A stretch of DNA of 64,000 bases from CBDFGQ01 sp965247295 (GCA_965247295.1 CBDFGQ010000008.1:744001-808000); one strand, 5' to 3'; shown: positions 50,465 to 59,336, counted from the first letter of the stretch. The notes: generated by a model not told the origin, from the letters alone. A program made the numbers and translations.

Positions 50465-51904
50465 ATGCTGGATCTGATCATTCGAGGGGGACAGGTGGTA
50501 ACTCCCGAGGGGGCAGGACAAATGGACGTGGGCGTCCAGGAAGGGAAGATCGCCGTCGTGGCTCTGCCGGGTTCCCTGGAAATGGAGGTGGCTAGGACGA
50601 TTGACGCCTCGGGGAAGGTGGTCCTTCCCGGCGGGATCGAGCCCCATACTCACATCGGCATCCCCGTTCCCGAGACTTGGGCCGGCCGGGCAGAGGTCGT
50701 GACCCAGCCCCCCGAGGCGGCCAGCCGCGCCGCGGCCTTCGGAGGTGTCACAACTTTCATAGACTTTGCGGGTAGACTTCCCATCACTCCCGGCGAACTG
50801 CCCTCAAGCGATCCAATCATGGTGCAACTGGATGAACGAAGGAAGGCGTTCTCAGGACACTCTTACACCGACTTCGCGTTCCATTACATCCTGGCCGGAG
50901 CCGTGTCTCCTACGACCATCGGTGAGATCGGCGAGGCAATCCAGTCGGGCGTGGCCAGCTTCAAGATATTCACCACCTTCGCCGCCGCCCGGGTCCCGTA
51001 TGGGCACCTGTGGGCCGTCTTCGGGGAGGTGTCTCGGCAGGGAGGAATAATGGCCGTCCACGCCGAGGACGACGACATGGTGACCTACATGACCGAGACG
51101 CTCATAAGGGAGGGAAGGGATCAGGGATACAACCTTCACCTGGCACACAACAACATCTCCGAGGACATAGCCTTCCGCAAGATAGTCCGGCTGGCAAAGC
51201 ATACCCAGGTGGCCATATATTTCGTGCACACCACGGCCAAAGAGGGGGTGGCAGCGATAGCGGAAGCCCGGAGCCAGAGCCTACCGGTTTACGGAGAGGC
51301 CCTTCACAACTACCTCGAGTTCACCCACGAGGACTACGCCAAGCCCGGAGGCACCGCCATTCATACCTACCCAGCCATCAAGTACGCAGACGACCGGGAT
51401 GCCCTACAGCAGGGTTTGGTGGACGGCTCGCTGTGCACCACCGCCACCGACGAGTACACCACCCACAAGGATGTGAAGCTCTGGGGCAATACCATACAAA
51501 CGGTCTGCGGAGGGCATAACGGCATCGAGACTCGGATGCCTGTGACCTTCACCAAGCTTGTGTCCACGGGGCGAATTTCCCTGGAGCGGTTCGCCGCCAT
51601 AACATCCACCAACGCGGCCAAGATCCTGGGACTATACCCCCAGAAGGGGGCCATCGCGGTGGGTAGCGACGCCGACATCGTCATATTCGACCCCAATCTC
51701 AGGAAGACACTGACCCTGGACGACCTGCACGCCGACTCGGATTACTCCATCTGGGAGGGGTACGAGTGCCACGGCTATCCCATCACGACCATACTGCGGG
51801 GAAAGGTAATCGTGGAAGATGGCAGGCTGGTAGGCAGCGCCTCGGACGGTCGGTGGCTTTCGAGAAAGGTGTCACCGGCAACCCTGGCCCAACCCGTCTG
51901 CTAG
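50465..51904 (+). CDS. Dihydropyrimidinase/hydantoinase-type amidohydrolase
   Basis: A 479-residue cyclic amidase of the amidohydrolase superfamily. The metal site is intact: HTHIG (HxH), the carbamylatable Lys in SFKIFTTF, His in MAVHAEDDD, His in IYFVHTTAKEG, and Asp in TATDEY. Substrates may be dihydropyrimidines, hydantoins or allantoin-like compounds; the TDEYTTHKD end of the site differs from the common TDHCPF form, so a changed specificity is possible. ATG 50465 follows GAGGAGGA. It stands alone. Confidence 0.87.
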   Translation: MLDLIIRGGQVVTPEGAGQMDVGVQEGKIAVVALPGSLEMEVARTIDASGKVVLPGGIEPHTHIGIPVPETWAGRAEVVTQPPEAASRAAAFGGVTTFIDFAGRLPITPGELPSSDPIMVQLDERRKAFSGHSYTDFAFHYILAGAVSPTTIGEIGEAIQSGVASFKIFTTFAAARVPYGHLWAVFGEVSRQGGIMAVHAEDDDMVTYMTETLIREGRDQGYNLHLAHNNISEDIAFRKIVRLAKHTQVAIYFVHTTAKEGVAAIAEARSQSLPVYGEALHNYLEFTHEDYAKPGGTAIHTYPAIKYADDRDALQQGLVDGSLCTTATDEYTTHKDVKLWGNTIQTVCGGHNGIETRMPVTFTKLVSTGRISLERFAAITSTNAAKILGLYPQKGAIAVGSDADIVIFDPNLRKTLTLDDLHADSDYSIWEGYECHGYPITTILRGKVIVEDGRLVGSASDGRWLSRKVSPATLAQPVC

Positions 51905-51970
51905 AGGGGCCTACAAGAATGAGTTAACGCGTCGCGGCAGGTAGATGCTAAGCGACCTATTGGGAGGCAG

Positions 51971-52315
51971 CTACTCGTATAGACCCTCGTCCGAAAAGAA
52001 TGGCTTGTCCCAGTCCTCATCCGTGCGGCCCAGCAGTCGGCACGTGTGGATGCGGCACGCCCTCAGCCACAGCACCACTATGGCGTTGTTGAGCTGTTCC
52101 TTGCCCAGACGCACCTTTCGACCATGGTGCTGCGCCAGCCACTGGAGGTGCCCGGTGGCGAAGAACTCCCTAAGCAACCTCGTTGGCTCCTCCCCCATCG
52201 TAGCGGCCTCCAGAACCTCCAACGGCGCTTCCGAGCAGAGCATGGTGGGATTATTCATAGCCAGCTGGATATTCTCTTCATCCATGACGAGAACAAGCGA
52301 GTCATAATGCTGCAC
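51971..52315 (-). CDS. Hypothetical protein next to IS3-family insertion
   Basis: A 114-residue ORF (GTG 52315; or ATG 52285, about 104 aa) of no family known to me. It is acidic at the N-terminus and helical, with ATMGEEPTRLLREFFATGHLQWLAQHHG and LNNAIVVLWLRACRIH blocks and a DEDWDKPFFSDEGL tail. The IS element begins four bases upstream of the GTG. Rebuilding the site without the IS gives an in-frame stop just before the GTG, so the coding region appears complete but cut off from its old promoter. Confidence 0.5.
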   Translation of the reverse strand: MQHYDSLVLVMDEENIQLAMNNPTMLCSEAPLEVLEAATMGEEPTRLLREFFATGHLQWLAQHHGRKVRLGKEQLNNAIVVLWLRACRIHTCRLLGRTDEDWDKPFFSDEGLYE

Positions 52316-52335
52316 AGGTCAAGTGGACCCCATCA

Positions 52336-53271
52336 TCAGGACAGCGGTGAGGCTAAAATAAGAGAGTCTACCGCTGGGGTGTCTCGTAAACCTTCATCCG
52401 ATTGTAAGGCTTGTGGATGTTCCAGTAAACACCTTTGTGGGCTCACTGCATGGAACACCTGACCCGGTGACCGATAGCCCAGGGCTTGATGGGGCCGCTC
52501 TTGGTTGTAGAAGGCCAGATAAGCCCCAATCCCTTTTCTGGCCTCAGTCCCATTTTGGTATGCCTTCAGGTACACCTCCTCGTACTTGATGCTGCGCCAC
52601 AGCCGTTCCACGAAGACGTTGTCCATGCACCGGCCCCTGCCGTCCATGCTCACTTGAACGCCTTGCGCCAGCAGCATGCTGGTGAAGGCCTCGCTGGTGA
52701 ACTGGCTGCCCTGGTCGGTGTTGAAGATCTGTGGCCGACCCTTGCTCAAGGCCTCTTCCAGAGCCGCAACACAGAAGTCTACCTCCAGGGTGTTGGACAG
52801 CCGCCAGGCCAGCACGTAGCGGCTGTGCCAGTCCATGATGGCCATCAAGTAGAGGAAACCCCGAGCCATGGGTATGTAGGTGATGTCGGTAGCCCACACC
52901 TGGTTGACCCGGTTGATCTCCAGCCCCCTGAGCAAGTACGGATAGACCTTATGCCCTGGGTTTGGCTTGCTGGTGTTGGGACGCCGGTAGATGGCCTCCA
53001 GGCCTATCAGCTGCATCAGCCGGCGGACCCGCTTGCGGTTGACCTGGTGTCCGTGATTTCTGAGCCAGGCAGTCATCCTTCTGGAGCCGTAGAAAGGTGT
53101 CTTCAGGTACTGTTGGTCTATGAAGGCCATCAACTCCAAGTCCTCGGCGCCGGCCTCGGTTGGCAGGTAGTACAACGAGGAGCGGCTGATACCCAGCAAG
53201 GCGCACTGGCGCACCAGAGACAGCTTCGGTTCTTCTCGGTCAATCATGGCCCGGCGTTGGGACCGGCTCAC
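52336..53271 (-). CDS. IS3-family transposase OrfB (DDE integrase domain)
   Basis: A 311-residue transposase. HTH_21-type N-terminal region (SRSSLYYLP ... RRMTAWLRNHGHQVNRKRVRRLM) is followed by an rve integrase core with D in WATDITYIP, D in NTDQGSQF and E in FVERLWRSIKYEEVY, the DDE triad. The tail ALGYRSPGQVF is typical. It begins GTG, whose GTGA overlaps the OrfA stop. Confidence 0.93.
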   Translation of the reverse strand: MSRSQRRAMIDREEPKLSLVRQCALLGISRSSLYYLPTEAGAEDLELMAFIDQQYLKTPFYGSRRMTAWLRNHGHQVNRKRVRRLMQLIGLEAIYRRPNTSKPNPGHKVYPYLLRGLEINRVNQVWATDITYIPMARGFLYLMAIMDWHSRYVLAWRLSNTLEVDFCVAALEEALSKGRPQIFNTDQGSQFTSEAFTSMLLAQGVQVSMDGRGRCMDNVFVERLWRSIKYEEVYLKAYQNGTEARKGIGAYLAFYNQERPHQALGYRSPGQVFHAVSPQRCLLEHPQALQSDEGLRDTPAVDSLILASPLS

Positions 53272-53552
53272 AACCCGAAGCTCCGTGACAAAAAATCCCG
53301 TTCCACCTTGAGCTGCCCAATCTGTTGGTAGAGCTGGGCAGTGAGGACCTCTTGGTCCTTCTCCTGGCGTCCACCACCATTTTCAAAGAGGTGCGGCGCC
53401 CCCTGAGTCAAGGCCTTCTTCCAGGCATGGATCTGGCTCGGGTGGACTTCAAACCGGCTGGCCAGCTCTGCAATCGTGTGCTCCCCCTGGAGCGCGGCCA
53501 AAGCCACTTTGGCCTTGAAGACTGGGCTGTGCTTCTTACGTGTTTGCTTCAT
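53268..53552 (-). CDS. IS3-family transposase OrfA (helix-turn-helix)
   Basis: A 94-residue DNA-binding subunit with an HTH_Tnp_1 motif (HSPVFKAKVALAALQGEHTIAELASRFEVHPSQIHAWKKAL) and a C-terminal leucine-zipper-like stretch (LYQQIGQLKVERDFL) for OrfAB contact. AAGGAG precedes the ATG. A TTTTTTG run lies near its 3' end (53287-53293 region, minus strand) that could allow frameshifting into OrfB; GTGA overlap allows coupling instead. Confidence 0.92.
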   Translation of the reverse strand: MKQTRKKHSPVFKAKVALAALQGEHTIAELASRFEVHPSQIHAWKKALTQGAPHLFENGGGRQEKDQEVLTAQLYQQIGQLKVERDFLSRSFGL

Positions 53553-53667
53553 GTCCTGCTCCTTCTTTCCGTCCTATTTTAGGAGCGGGACTCTCTCTTA
53601 GCCACCTGTCCAAATTTTGGGGTCCACCTCACAGGCTAGTACCCAGTCAACAAGATTTTGATTAGGA

Positions 53668-53755
53668 TGTCATTCTGAGGGAGCGCAGCGACCGAAGAAT
53701 CTGCGGAAGGGTTACCCATTACCACCCCAGATTCTTCGCTTCGCTCAGAATGACA
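53668..53755. repeat. Dispersed hairpin repeat, best copy 4 (88 bp)
   Basis: Perfect 11-base ends TGTCATTCTGA (53668-53678) and TCAGAATGACA (53745-53755). Inner arms GAAGAATCT and AGATTCTTC also pair, so the whole can fold as a long hairpin. It lies between the IS element and the NHL gene. Confidence 0.8.
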
Positions 53756-53886
53756 ATTATCAGATTTAAGTTAACTAAGTACTAGAGCCATCGGTGAAAC
53801 GAGCCCGACAAAGCAACAAGGAAGGTTAGCGGTTCACTACCGCGAGGGTCTGTGCACACGGTGGTTGCCGAGTTCCAGACGAATTG

Positions 53887-54936
53887 CTACAGGTTGAACT
53901 GAGGTTCGACGTAGTCCTTCAGTTTGCAGTATATCTGGATGCGGCTCCTCTGGGTGTCGACCACCATCAGGCGCTCCCTGTCCACATCGAAGACAGCCGC
54001 CGTGGGCATGGAAAACCCCCACTCGGGCTCCGTAGTATAAACTCTACGGCGGGCCTTGATCACGTCGGCGTTGGCGTCCACAGTCATCTGGCCCCACTTG
54101 GAGAGCTGTTGAGCGTCGCCCTTGAAGGTAGTGAGAAATCTGCCGTCGGGACCGAAGGCCTGGACTCTGTCGTTGGCCCAGTCGCACACGTATACATCGC
54201 CGTCGGAGTCCACGGCGACATCCGTAGGGTATGTCAACTCCGCGCGGCCGGTTCCCTGGCTGCCGAACTTCACCAGGAACTCTCCGTCGGGGGTGAACTT
54301 CTGGACCCTGTGGTTCCTGTGGTCCGCCACGTACACGTACCCCTGGTGGTCGACGGTTAAGCCCCAGGGAGCGTCCAGCTGCCCGTCCCCGCTTCCCCCA
54401 GTACCCCACTTGCCCAGGAACCTGCCCTCCAAGGTGAACATCTGGACCCGGTTGGCGCGGCTATCAACGATGTGTACCCTGTCCTCCCGGTCTATGGCGA
54501 TGCCCGAAGCGCCGCTAAACTCTCCATCGCCATCCCCGGATGCACCCCACTGGCTGAGGAAGCTGCCATCCTTGTCGAATATGGACACCCGGTTCAGCCA
54601 CTCGTCGGTGATGTAGATGTTGTGACGGCTATCCAGGGCTATCCCCACCGGCCAGATCAGCTGTCCCTCGCCATCCCCGTACCTGCTAAACTCACCCACG
54701 AACTCCTCATCTCCAGGTGTAGGTCCGATGGTGACGATGCTCACCCGTGCGCCAAATCCCGTGCGGTTCCACGGAACGCTGGATACAGCCTCGGATCCCC
54801 GGTTCAGCACGTACACCACGTCACCCTCGCCCAACGCCATATCCGTCGGAAAGCTGAATCCGATACCTGACTGGCTGGACCGCCCCACGTTGTGGCTGTA
54901 GTCCCACACCCGCCCGGCTACCGTCTGAGTAAGCAT
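53887..54936 (-). CDS. NHL-repeat beta-propeller protein
   Basis: A 349-residue protein built of about six NHL repeats, each with a pattern such as GIALDSRHNIYITDEWLNRV, then DGSFLSQWG. Other repeats read GIAIDREDRVHIVDSRANRV, GLTVDHQGYVYVADHRNHRV and DVAVDSDGDVYVCDWANDRV. It is expected to be a protein-binding or ligand-binding propeller. There is no hydrophobic signal at the N-terminus, so it should be cytoplasmic. It is 130 bases downstream of the DUF1501 gene, with a start preceded by GGGTGAG. Confidence 0.85.
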   Translation of the reverse strand: MLTQTVAGRVWDYSHNVGRSSQSGIGFSFPTDMALGEGDVVYVLNRGSEAVSSVPWNRTGFGARVSIVTIGPTPGDEEFVGEFSRYGDGEGQLIWPVGIALDSRHNIYITDEWLNRVSIFDKDGSFLSQWGASGDGDGEFSGASGIAIDREDRVHIVDSRANRVQMFTLEGRFLGKWGTGGSGDGQLDAPWGLTVDHQGYVYVADHRNHRVQKFTPDGEFLVKFGSQGTGRAELTYPTDVAVDSDGDVYVCDWANDRVQAFGPDGRFLTTFKGDAQQLSKWGQMTVDANADVIKARRRVYTTEPEWGFSMPTAAVFDVDRERLMVVDTQRSRIQIYCKLKDYVEPQFNL

Positions 54937-55066
54937 CTCTCACCCCCGCGATATTGCTGCAAACCACACCTGTACACCCTGACCCCGAGCCTCCCGCTAC
55001 TCCAAAGAGGGCCAGCGATTACGTCAACCGCTGGCCCTACCCTTCAACCACGAGGATACATGGGCG

Positions 55067-56197
55067 TCAGCCCAGGAAGTTGGGACTCTCGAAGCTCCCA
55101 CCGACAATCGGCTTGGCGTCCATCCCCAGCCAGTCCTCCAGTATGGTGGAATATAGACCCCGGAAGTCCACGTTGGGGACCAGGTCACCCTGCTGCAGGT
55201 CCTCGGGCTTCCTGGATGGGTACTCGCTGTACTGACCGCCCTTGACGGGCTCACCGATGACGAAGGCAACCCCGCCCGCGCCATGGTCCGTGCCAGAACC
55301 GTTATCGTGTACCCGGCGGCCAAACTCGGAGAAGAGCAACATGATGACGTTGTCGGCGGCATCGTGCTCCCTCAGGTCTTCGAAAAAGTCGTGGACGCCT
55401 TCGGACACGTCCTTCCACAGGGCCGCGTGCATCCCCGGCTGGTTGGAATGGCTGTCGAAGCTGCCGTGGTCGGCGTAGATGATGCGCGTACCCAGCTCGG
55501 CCAGGTGCACCTGGGCCGCTCCTCGGAGCTTGCGCGCAATACTGCTGTCGGCGTACTCTACCGTGGAGGAATAACTCTCCGGGGCCGCCTTGAGGATGTC
55601 CGCCCCCGCCATCGAGTCCAGTCCTGTCTGTCCCAGATAGTCCATGACCGGGCCTCGCCCCACGGCGGGCGAGTACAGTCGTGCAAATCTATCCAGTATC
55701 TTTGCCCTCTGGTCCGTCTGGGAAATGCCGGGCAGGAAACCATAATTGTCGAGGTCATCCACGCAAGCTATGGGCACCCCCGGCGAGGCCAGGGCTCGAA
55801 ACAGGCTGGGCCCAAAGCTGACGGTGGTGACGACGTTCTCCTTGTTGGGGTCAAGCTCTCGGGTCGCCTTGCCCAGCCAGCCCTCGGTCCCCAGCTTGTC
55901 GGGCTCGCAGGTATGCCAGATATCCATCGAACGGAAGTGGGAGCGCGGCGAATCGGGATATCCCACCCCATGAATGATGGCTACCTTCCCCTGGTTGTAT
56001 AGCTCCCTTACGGGCCCCATCTGTGGGTGAAGGCCGATCTCGTCGTTCAGCGGCAGAATCTGGTCCTCCGGGATGCCCACAGAGGGACGGTTGTCCCTAT
56101 ACAACGGGTCCGTGTAGGGTATGACGGTGTTGAAATAGTCGTTGCCGCCCGTCAGCTGTAGTACAACCAGAACGGGGTCCTTCTTAGCGGAAGCCAT
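55067..56197 (-). CDS. DUF1501 (sulfatase-like fold) protein without Tat signal
   Basis: A 376-residue DUF1501 protein related to the alkaline phosphatase/sulfatase superfamily. The family features VVLQLTGGNDYFNTVIPY, HFRSMDIWHT, DHGSFDSHSNQPGMHAALW, LFSEFGRRVHDNGSGTDHGAGGVAFVIG are present and would hold the metal site. Most family members start with a twin-arginine signal; this one starts MASAKKDPVL with AAAGGAG upstream and has none. It forms a pair with the DUF1800 gene, as in many Planctomycetes and other genomes. Function unknown. Confidence 0.88.
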   Translation of the reverse strand: MASAKKDPVLVVLQLTGGNDYFNTVIPYTDPLYRDNRPSVGIPEDQILPLNDEIGLHPQMGPVRELYNQGKVAIIHGVGYPDSPRSHFRSMDIWHTCEPDKLGTEGWLGKATRELDPNKENVVTTVSFGPSLFRALASPGVPIACVDDLDNYGFLPGISQTDQRAKILDRFARLYSPAVGRGPVMDYLGQTGLDSMAGADILKAAPESYSSTVEYADSSIARKLRGAAQVHLAELGTRIIYADHGSFDSHSNQPGMHAALWKDVSEGVHDFFEDLREHDAADNVIMLLFSEFGRRVHDNGSGTDHGAGGVAFVIGEPVKGGQYSEYPSRKPEDLQQGDLVPNVDFRGLYSTILEDWLGMDAKPIVGGSFESPNFLG

Positions 56198-56237
56198 CGA
56201 TCTTCTCCTTTCCACTCACTCCTTACACCCTTTGCCC

Positions 56238-57641
56238 CTAGGCGTATTGGAAGTCTCTTAGCGAGGATATCAGCTGGAGCATCTCTCCAACCCTAGCGCT
56301 GGAGGCGGCATATTCCTCATCCGAATCCCATCGCAAGGCGCCACCTGGACCTGCGTGGTCCACCAGCTCCTGGCGCGTTTCGTCGGTCACTTCTAAAGGC
56401 CCCAACAGGTCCAGGCACGTGTCAACGAACCCCTCGGGAGACACGTCTCCCTGAGCCCTGAGCCGGTCAATGATAGACCGCACACCCGGCCGCTGGACGT
56501 CGCCCAGCAGCTCGGCAGCGAAATTGACCCGCCGCATCAGCGAGCCGCTGTTGACCCACTCCGTGCCCGTGTGCCAGCCCTCGACGCTGGGCGGGTTAAG
56601 CAGGTCCTGACCCATGTAACCCGGCTGTTTGGACAGTTCTCCGATGCCCGGGGCTGGGAACTCGGCGCCGCCCACCAGCCTCAAGGTACCTATGACTACC
56701 TCCGCGGGGCTCTTAATCTTGGCGAATCTGGCCTCTTTGAAGAAGTCCGAGTTGAACAGGACCTTCAGCACCGACCGGATGTCGTACCCGCTCTCGGTAA
56801 AGGCCCTGGTCAGTGTATCGATGGCCTCCGGATCGCCAGGGGGCGTCACGGACCAGGCGGGCACCTGGGCCTCATCGCCTACAAAGAAGTTGTAAAGGTG
56901 CCGGCAGATGAACCGGGCCGTGGCGGGTTGCTGACAGATGATGTTTATCACGTCTTCGCCGTTAAATCGCCCGGTTTGCCCCAGGAAGGTCTTTTCGCCG
57001 TCGTCGTGGTCCTCCTCCCTATACTCGAAGACCCAGTCAAACCGGCCGATGGGGAACCGAGGGAGCTTGGGCTCCATGGTCCAGCCGGTAAAGGCACGGG
57101 AGCACTCCCTCACATCCACCTCGGTGTAGTTGCCCACCCCCAAGCTGAACAGCTCCAGCAGCTCACGGCCCCAGTTCTCATTGACGCCATCGGCATGATT
57201 TTCACAGTTGTCCAGCCAGTAGATCATCGCCGGGCTCTTGGCCATCTCTATCAGGAGCTCCCGGTAGTCCCCCATACCCTTTTCACGGAGCATGGCGATC
57301 ATGTCCACGATCTCGTCATAATGGTCCACCTTGGACACCCCGGTGGCGAACACCTGATGCCAGAAGAGGACCATCTTCTCTTCCAGCGGCCGCTGGGTGT
57401 TGACCATGTTATGTACCCACTCGGCGGCACCCATGCCCTGAAGGGTTCCCGGCTTGCATATCCAGGGGTGGTAGCGCAGCAGCTCGTACCTGTCCAGAGT
57501 TGGCTGCCCTTCGGGGTGCAGCATCTCATCCACCGTCGCCTCGTACCCCCTGGCGACACGCTCCTCCAGCTCCTCGCGAGTGGCTCCGAAGCCGGCACGA
57601 CGCATCAGGTGAGCCATCAACGCTATTCCATTGTCACCCAT
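56238..57641 (-). CDS. DUF1800 protein without signal peptide
   Basis: A 467-residue DUF1800 protein. HLMRRAGFGATREEL at the N-terminus, LEEKMVLFWHQVFATG, NENWGRELLELFSLG, FTGWT, ICRHLYNFFVGDE and NPPSVEGWHTG are the family blocks. It has no membrane or Tat signal. AAGGAGG stands seven bases before the ATG. It is the first gene of a DUF1800-DUF1501-NHL run driven by a strong promoter at 57757-57785. DUF1800/DUF1501 pairs recur in many genomes, but no function is established. Confidence 0.88.
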   Translation of the reverse strand: MGDNGIALMAHLMRRAGFGATREELEERVARGYEATVDEMLHPEGQPTLDRYELLRYHPWICKPGTLQGMGAAEWVHNMVNTQRPLEEKMVLFWHQVFATGVSKVDHYDEIVDMIAMLREKGMGDYRELLIEMAKSPAMIYWLDNCENHADGVNENWGRELLELFSLGVGNYTEVDVRECSRAFTGWTMEPKLPRFPIGRFDWVFEYREEDHDDGEKTFLGQTGRFNGEDVINIICQQPATARFICRHLYNFFVGDEAQVPAWSVTPPGDPEAIDTLTRAFTESGYDIRSVLKVLFNSDFFKEARFAKIKSPAEVVIGTLRLVGGAEFPAPGIGELSKQPGYMGQDLLNPPSVEGWHTGTEWVNSGSLMRRVNFAAELLGDVQRPGVRSIIDRLRAQGDVSPEGFVDTCLDLLGPLEVTDETRQELVDHAGPGGALRWDSDEEYAASSARVGEMLQLISSLRDFQYA

Positions 57642-57756
57642 AACACCGCCTCCTTACATTACACTGGTCCGGACACAACGACCCCCGCCTACTGCCTGGC
57701 CCATCTTCATCATGACACTTTACCGGCAGTGGGCGGCACAGCTATCTTGTCACTAA

Positions 57757-57785
57757 AATATAATCTTACCCCTCTCGCTTGTCAA
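57757..57785 (-). promoter_or_regulatory. Strong sigma70 promoter of DUF1800-DUF1501-NHL run
   Basis: On the minus strand, TTGACA (57785-57780), 17 bases, TATATT (57762-57757). Near-consensus; transcription should start near 57750. Confidence 0.6.
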
Positions 57786-57901
57786 TCTCTGATTATAAGG
57801 AAAACATGATTCTAGAAGAGGCGGCCAGCGTGACGTTGACCGGCACCGCCGCGGGTCGTACACTTGGTAGCCACGTGACGGCCCTCAAGCATCAGAGTAC
57901 C

Positions 57902-58084
57902 GGACCTTGGCGGTCCAAGAGGCTGATGAAAAATGGGGTGTGCAGAGGGGCGAAGCCCCTTTGCCGGGAGTCTGAGGGTGTCCCTCAGATACAAATTTTT
58001 CTCTTCCTGGCGGGGAATGGGCCAGAGGGATGGTCGAAAGGGCCTTTCAGGACCCTTCTAGGAGGTCAGCTCTGAGAAACCTCC
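57902..58084 (+). repeat. Multi-hairpin structured element upstream of sat
   Basis: Five short perfect stems in series: GGACC/GGTCC (57902-57916), AGGGGC-GAA-GCCCCT (57946-57960), TCTGAGGG-TGT-CCCTCAGA (57971-57989), AAGGG/CCCTT (58038-58057) and GGAGGT/ACCTCC (58061-58084). It ends 19 bases before the sat start. It looks like an intergenic repeat of the REP/BIME type or a structured 5' leader; which one cannot be told from one copy. Confidence 0.55.
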
Positions 58085-58103
58085 AGGGTCGCGATGGAGT
58101 AAG

Positions 58104-59336
58104 GTGGTAGATAACACCCAATCGCCCCACGGCGGAAAAATAGTAAACAGAGTCGTACGCCGGGAGTCGGCCCCGGAGATGATTCGTGGGCTGAAGGCGG
58201 TGCCCGTGCGGGGACAGATCGCGCGGGAGTGCGTCGGCATCGCCTACGGCTTCTTCTCACCACTGGAGGGGTTCATGTCGCGGCAGGACCTCGAGGCGGT
58301 GGTGGAGGAAATGAGGCTTGCCACCGGTTACGTATGGAGTATCCCTATCCTGTTTGACATATCGTCGGAGGAGGTCCGGCGGCTGGGCCTCCAGGTAGGT
58401 GAATCGCTGCTTTTCACCTATCAGGGGCAGCCCCTGGCCACCCTGGACGTGGAAGAGATATACTCCTACGACACCGAGCACATGGCCCTCAAGGTCTACG
58501 GGACCACGGACGAGAACCATCCCGGGGTGAAGAGGACCTACGGATACAAGGACATGTTCCTCGGGGGCAAGGTAACTCTGGTCAATCCCCCGACCATCAA
58601 CCCACCATTCGACCGTTTCTGGCATACCCCTGCCGAGCTCAGCAAGACGTTCAGGGACAGGGGATGGAGTACCGTGGCCGCTCACCAGACCCGAAACGTG
58701 CCCCACACGGGACACGAATGGCTCATGAAGGGGGCGTGGTTCGCCTCCAGCGCCGACGCCGTCCTGGTCAACGCCGTTATCGGGGAGAAGCGAATCGGGG
58801 ACTACATCGACGAAGCCATCATCCTGGCCCATGAGGTGCTGAGGACGGCGGGTTACTTCCGAGATGGGATTCACATGACATCAATGCTGCTGTGGGACAT
58901 GAGGTACGCCGGTCCCAGGGAGGCGGTCTTCCACGCCATCGTCAGAAAAAACCTGGGCTGCACCCATCACATGTTCGGGAGAGACCACGCCGGCGTGGGG
59001 TCCTATTACGACCCGTATGCCGCACACAGGATCTTCGAGGAGATACCGGATATTGGTATAAAACCCGTGGTGACCCTTGAATGGTGGTACTGTCCCGTCT
59101 GCGGCGGGGCCGCCTACGAGGGCATCTGCGGGCACCAGGACCAGAAACAGGAGCTCAGCGGCACATGGATGAGGAGGGCCCTGGAAGGCGGCGTGAGACC
59201 CTCTCCCCTGACCCTGCGGCCCGAGGTTTTCGACCTTGTTAGGGAGTGCGCCGATAAATACGGCTTCGGCTCCCCCTTCGTCAGCGACCAGTATCTCCGT
59301 AACAGGAACCAGGTCATGACGGTCTATCCCCTTTGA
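58104..59336 (+). CDS. sat: Sulfate adenylyltransferase (ATP sulfurylase)
   Basis: A 410-residue monofunctional Sat that interconverts sulfate plus ATP and APS plus pyrophosphate. GFFSPLEGFM, the QTRNVPHTGHEWL active-site loop (QxRNPxHxxH-like) and GRDHAGVG are present, and a CPVCGG ... CGH zinc-type site lies near the C-terminus, as in the prokaryotic dissimilatory class. No APS kinase domain. With aprBA downstream it makes a dissimilatory sulfate/sulfite pathway, able to run either direction; direction cannot be told here. GTG 58104 follows GGAG. Confidence 0.93.
   Translation: MVDNTQSPHGGKIVNRVVRRESAPEMIRGLKAVPVRGQIARECVGIAYGFFSPLEGFMSRQDLEAVVEEMRLATGYVWSIPILFDISSEEVRRLGLQVGESLLFTYQGQPLATLDVEEIYSYDTEHMALKVYGTTDENHPGVKRTYGYKDMFLGGKVTLVNPPTINPPFDRFWHTPAELSKTFRDRGWSTVAAHQTRNVPHTGHEWLMKGAWFASSADAVLVNAVIGEKRIGDYIDEAIILAHEVLRTAGYFRDGIHMTSMLLWDMRYAGPREAVFHAIVRKNLGCTHHMFGRDHAGVGSYYDPYAAHRIFEEIPDIGIKPVVTLEWWYCPVCGGAAYEGICGHQDQKQELSGTWMRRALEGGVRPSPLTLRPEVFDLVRECADKYGFGSPFVSDQYLRNRNQVMTVYPL

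Larger units (their letters stand above)
52319..53631 (-). mobile_element. IS3-family insertion sequence, intact
   Basis: A 1313-base element with two overlapping transposase genes and imperfect inverted ends: TCAAGTGGACCCC at 52319 and, read inward from 53631, TGAGGTGGACCCC, with further matches to GGACAG. It is flanked by a 4-base direct repeat CAGG (52315-52318 and 53632-53635). Both reading frames are open, so it may be active. Exact edges are by-eye. Confidence 0.85.
57642..58103. other. Intergenic region between DUF1800 and sat
   Basis: About 460 bases. The DUF1800 side has a strong minus-strand promoter; the sat side has a run of five hairpins described separately. A 98-codon frame here (57779-58075) is not a gene. 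Confidence 0.6.

Noticed and set aside
56571..57809. 412-codon plus-strand ORF antisense to DUF1800
   Set aside because: Shadow frame of a strongly supported gene, His/Leu/Gly-rich without motifs.
57779..58075. 98-codon ORF upstream of sat
   Set aside because: It consists largely of the hairpin-rich repeat region.
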